From JBHELG01 sp046263195 (GTDB lineage: Bacteria; Actinomycetota; Nitriliruptoria; Nitriliruptorales; JAHWKO01), in NCBI GenBank assembly GCA_046263195.1, contig JBHELG010000129.1, positions 1 through 14,762 on the forward strand: a DNA stretch of 14,762 nucleotides, in the 5' to 3' direction. The notes under the pieces were generated by a model that saw only the letters and a program-made list of their open reading frames with translations, did not search any database and had not been told where the DNA came from. Shown here piece after piece: positions 11,886 through 14,762 of the stretch (the first letter of the stretch is position 1; each line of letters begins with the position of its first letter). A program made the position numbers and the translations under genes.

Positions 11886-14084
11886 CTACGACAGGCGAAC
11901 GAACCTGGCCACCGACGGGACGCCTCCTCCGCTCAGCACGAAGAGCAGGTAGAAGCCAGGAGGTGCGACGAGGGCATCGGGCGGCGTCCGCAGCGCCACG
12001 TTCCCACCGCTGGTGGTCAGCTCGAGGCCGACGTAGCGCTGGTCGGAGTTGAACGAGTGGGTGACCGATCCGCAGCGGATCAGGCACGCCGCAGCGACCG
12101 GCGGGCCCGAGCACTGGATGCTCACGTTGGAGTCGTAGTCGATCTCCTGGGGAACGCTGTCGATGATGGGCCGTGGACCGTGGAAGAGGTAGGGAGGGCT
12201 GTAGCACTCGAGACGCAGCTCGGAGAAGTGGAAGGGATCGGGGTTCCACTGCGAGTCCGTACCGGCGGTCAGAACTCGCCCATCGGGTAGCAGCAGCGCT
12301 ATGGCGTGGTAGAGGCGGGGCACCTGCATCGTGCACACGGTGGTCCAGAGGTTCGCCTCGGGATCGTAGATCTCGGCGTCGTAGACGGGGTTGGCTCCGT
12401 TGTCGGCGTAGCCGGTGCTGCTGCCGTTGCACACGAAGACCTTGCCGTCGGGTAGCAGCACTGCGTCGGGCATCACGCGCGGATGCGCCATGGGGGCGGC
12501 TGAACTCCAGGCCAGGCTGGCGGCGGAAGTATCGAGGATCTCGCAGGTCTCGGTGGCGGGAGTCCGAATGTCAACCGGCTGGCTGACCGGAGGGGCGCCG
12601 CCTCCGCCGATCAGCATCACCCGCGCTCGGTAGGCCGGACTCGCGTCAGGGTGCAGCGGCAGCAATACGCTCGTGCCTTGAACGCCGTAGGTGCGGGCGT
12701 TGCGACCGGGGCGTGGCACCGCCTCCAGGACGGGGCCCTGTTCCGCGAGTCCCGGCAGGCTCAGGAAGCGGGTCTGGGTTCCAGCGTGCATGAGCACCTT
12801 GCCCGAGGGCAGCACGAACAGGAACGGATAGGTGTCGTGGGCGGGAGCCCCCTCTTTGAGGAGCTTCGACTCCTTCGGCGCGCTCAGAGCGCCGGCGGTG
12901 GGGTCGTAGACCTCGTAGGTCGGGTTCGGCAGGTCTGTGTTCGCGGGGGGGTCTGGTGGCTGCCAGTCACGCCCGCCGACGATGAGCACGCGTCCGTCGG
13001 GCAGCGTCATGCAGGTCGGGTACCACCGGCCGTCTTGCATGGTGACGCCCAGGCGCTGCCAGGACCCGCCGTTGGGCCCTCCGGGGGTGAAGGTGTGCAG
13101 TGCGTCGCGCCCGACCTGCTGTTCGCGCTCTGCGCCCCCCACCAGCAGCCGGCCGTCGGCAAGGAACGCCTGACCGGCGCAGAACAGGTTTATGTTCCCG
13201 GTTGCAGGAGAGGGCTTCACAACGGTGCCGGTGGCGAGATCAAGCAGCGCGGAATCGCCTTCGGACACGGGGCCGGGTGGCCCGTGCGGCTCGGCAGGCT
13301 CCTCGTAGGTGAAGAACAGCACCTTGTTCGTATGCAGCAGGGCGCCATGCACTCCAACCACCCCGGAAGTGTGGGCCGGTATCTCCCAGCGGCCCTCCAG
13401 TTGGGCATTGCAGACGCGAGGAGCAGGAGCGGGCCAAACCTCGTAGGCCCCTCGGACCTGATCCCAGAACACCGCTCCACCCTGGAAGTGGCCCACCTTG
13501 CCGAAGCCGTGCGGGGTGTCCAGCTCGTCGCTGATCGGGTAGCCGAGACGGCCCTGTTCCCAGCCCAGCTGGCTCCACCGCGTGTGGATGTCGCCGTGAA
13601 CCTCGTGCGCGCCGGTGGCCGGAGTCCAGTAGATGGAGCCGCCCTGGAAGTGGTTGAAGCGGCCAACTCCATCTGGGGTGGAGGTCTCATCGGTGAGAGG
13701 GAAGCCGAGGATGCTCTCCTCCCAGCCGAGCAATGACCACTTGTCGCGGATGGCGCCGTGCACCTCGTGCGCGCCGGTGGCCGGGGTCCAGTAGATGGAG
13801 CCGCCCTGGAAATGGTTGAAGCGACCTACCCCATCGTCGGTGGCGGTTTCGTCGATGAGAGGGAAACCGAGAAAGCCGGACTCCAAACCCAGGGACGACC
13901 ACTTGTCGCGGATGGCGCCGTGCACCTCGTGCGCACCGGTGGCCGGGGTCCAGTAGATGGAGCCGCCCTGATAGTGGCGAGCACGCCCCAGCCCATTTGG
14001 GGTGGTGAATTCGTTTCCCACCGGACTGCCCAAGAAGCCCGAAGCACCGCCCAACTCGGCATACTTGTCATCGATCGCGCTCAC
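11886..14084 (-). CDS. LGFP-repeat / glyoxal-galactose oxidase-like copper radical oxidase fusion
   Basis: A 732-residue protein. Residues 3-218 are four 54-residue LGFP repeats (for example GFLGFPLIDET and FNHFQGGSIYWTPATGAHEV). Residues 220-732 form a kelch-propeller oxidase with a C-terminal DUF1929 domain. Expected glyoxal-oxidase ligands are all visible: Cys302 in INLFCAGQ, Tyr355 in GRWYPT (the Cys-Tyr crosslink pair), Tyr592-His593 in VPRLYHAI, and His676 in VTHSFN; PPGFYLLFVL closes the fold. The family oxidises aldehydes or primary alcohols to acids or aldehydes, producing hydrogen peroxide. LGFP repeats are known from wall-associated actinobacterial proteins. The GTG at 14084 follows GAGGGAAGGGG; an upstream TTG at 14183 adds only 33 unlikely residues. 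Neither start gives a signal peptide, which is odd for both halves. The substrate is not predictable. Confidence 0.92.
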   Translation of the reverse strand: MSAIDDKYAELGGASGFLGSPVGNEFTTPNGLGRARHYQGGSIYWTPATGAHEVHGAIRDKWSSLGLESGFLGFPLIDETATDDGVGRFNHFQGGSIYWTPATGAHEVHGAIRDKWSLLGWEESILGFPLTDETSTPDGVGRFNHFQGGSIYWTPATGAHEVHGDIHTRWSQLGWEQGRLGYPISDELDTPHGFGKVGHFQGGAVFWDQVRGAYEVWPAPAPRVCNAQLEGRWEIPAHTSGVVGVHGALLHTNKVLFFTYEEPAEPHGPPGPVSEGDSALLDLATGTVVKPSPATGNINLFCAGQAFLADGRLLVGGAEREQQVGRDALHTFTPGGPNGGSWQRLGVTMQDGRWYPTCMTLPDGRVLIVGGRDWQPPDPPANTDLPNPTYEVYDPTAGALSAPKESKLLKEGAPAHDTYPFLFVLPSGKVLMHAGTQTRFLSLPGLAEQGPVLEAVPRPGRNARTYGVQGTSVLLPLHPDASPAYRARVMLIGGGGAPPVSQPVDIRTPATETCEILDTSAASLAWSSAAPMAHPRVMPDAVLLPDGKVFVCNGSSTGYADNGANPVYDAEIYDPEANLWTTVCTMQVPRLYHAIALLLPDGRVLTAGTDSQWNPDPFHFSELRLECYSPPYLFHGPRPIIDSVPQEIDYDSNVSIQCSGPPVAAACLIRCGSVTHSFNSDQRYVGLELTTSGGNVALRTPPDALVAPPGFYLLFVLSGGGVPSVARFVRLS
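13431..14078 (-). repeat. Four tandem 162-bp repeats encoding LGFP units
   Basis: Four in-frame units of 54 codons, beginning at 14078, 13916, 13754 and 13592 on the minus strand. The block encoding GGSIYWTPATGAHEVHG is nearly identical at DNA level in the first three units; the fourth is diverged (GGAVFWDQVRGAYEVW). This points to recent internal duplication or gene conversion in the first three. Confidence 0.9.
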
Positions 14085-14373
14085 GCGGGGCCCCTTCCCT
14101 CGTGCACAGGGCCCGCTCGTCAGTCCTGATTTCGAAAGCGTTGAAAGCGACGTGGGGTGGCACAGCGGTCCTGGCTTGTCCAAGACGGCGGGCGGGACTG
14201 GTGAATGGGACCCGCGCCCAGGCTAGGGCAAGCGTGCAGTCAGAACACGTGAGATATGCGCGAGGGGCAGGCCCCAAATTGAACCACGCTTCACCAGGCA
14301 TCCGGAGCGGCCTCCGTCGTGAGACCTCGCGTGTCCGCTACGGGTGCAGGAGGTCCAGGAGCGGGGGACGAGT

Positions 14374-14762
14374 TCAGGTCTCGTACGTCCCCACCAGCCG
14401 TGCCTGCTCGATGATGTGATCGTCGATCCGCTCCAACAGTTGCTCGCGGGTCAATCCGGGTTCGGCGTCGAGTTCGGAGTCCAGCGCGTAGAGGTGGAAA
14501 AAGTAGTGATGGGGGCCGTGGCCGGACGGCGGAGCGCAACCGTCGTACTTCTGGTTGCCGAGGTAGTTCACACCATGGCTGAAGTCGCGGCCGCCGCCTT
14601 CCTCGAGCGACGTCGTGGATGCGGGGATGCCGTAGACAACCCAATGCACCGCCCCGTGAGTCATGGGCGCGTCGGGGTCGTGGACGACGAGCGCGAACTG
14701 CCGGGTGCCCTCGGGCACGTTCGTCCATTGCAGTGGCGGTGAGATGTCCTCACCTTCGCTCG
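14374..14762 (-). CDS. PEBP family (YbhB/YbcL, Raf kinase inhibitor-like) protein, C-terminal part
   Basis: Partial gene cut by the right edge; 128 codons plus stop are visible. The reading starts inside SEGEDISPPLQWTNVPEG, the usual first strand of the fold, so only a short N-terminus is missing; the apparent GTG at 14718 is internal. Family motifs follow in order: FALVVHDPDAP, HWVVYGIPA, then DGCAPPSGHGPHHYFFHLYALD, and a C-terminal helix ending IIEQARLVGTYE. The DPDAP and PPSGHGPHHY blocks line the anion-binding pocket of phosphatidylethanolamine-binding proteins. Bacterial YbhB/YbcL proteins are of unknown biochemical role. The stop region overlaps a modest 7-bp hairpin (14364-14392). The neighbour in the same direction is the LGFP-oxidase, nearly 290 bases away with no gene between, so they are probably separate units. 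Confidence 0.93.
   Translation of the reverse strand, partial: SEGEDISPPLQWTNVPEGTRQFALVVHDPDAPMTHGAVHWVVYGIPASTTSLEEGGGRDFSHGVNYLGNQKYDGCAPPSGHGPHHYFFHLYALDSELDAEPGLTREQLLERIDDHIIEQARLVGTYET

Noticed and set aside
14364..14392. GGGGACG...CGTCCCC hairpin at the PEBP stop codon
   Set aside because: Seven-bp stem with a 15-base loop, no U-tract, and it overlaps the coding end; too weak to call a terminator.

Overview
The window is high-GC DNA with densely packed genes on both strands. GTG and TTG starts, purine-rich ribosome binding sites, an Rpf-type transglycosylase, LGFP cell-wall repeats and a comM-dprA gene order all point to an actinomycete (phylum Actinomycetota). The class cannot be fixed from the sequence; the variant Rpf loop and the divergent PspC system would fit a non-model lineage such as Acidimicrobiia, but this is inference. 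No tRNA, rRNA or CRISPR was seen.

Layout. 1-258 (-): N-terminus of a P-loop ATPase/regulator that runs off the left edge. 259-548: no gene. 587-1605 (-): two-gene unit of a YdhR-like antibiotic biosynthesis monooxygenase-type protein and an unrecognised secreted protein, closed by a strong hairpin. 1606-2136: non-coding scar with three direct repeats that look like one end of an IS21-type element. 2137-3935 (+): N-terminally truncated comM overlapping an intact dprA. 3984-4232 (-): small Cys-rich protein. 4364-4813 (-): YccU-type CoA-binding protein. 4940-5509 (-): Rpf-like resuscitation factor. 5851-7401 (+): lipoprotein with a DUF4015 glycoside-hydrolase-like domain, divergent from rpf. 7708-9113 (-): PspC/toastrack membrane protein followed by a tiny two-helix membrane protein. 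9300-11197 (+): divergent PspC-domain histidine kinase and its NarL-type regulator, translationally coupled. 11248-11775 (-): flavin reductase-like split-barrel protein. 11886-14084 (-): fusion of four LGFP repeats to a glyoxal/galactose-oxidase-like copper radical oxidase. 14374-14762 (-): PEBP (YbhB/YbcL) protein cut by the right edge.

How the genes work together. The central theme is the cell envelope: Rpf and the DUF4015 lipoprotein are probable wall-acting enzymes, and the PspC/toastrack plus kinase/regulator cluster is a LiaFSR/Psp-like envelope stress module. In that cluster the two divergent membrane proteins appear to carry the same three-part membrane sensor with different outputs (toastrack versus kinase). 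The LGFP-oxidase fusion may also be a wall-associated enzyme, although no signal peptide is visible. The most striking genome-level event is at about 2137, where comM has lost its first half, including the Walker A region, next to a transposon-like end; dprA remains intact.
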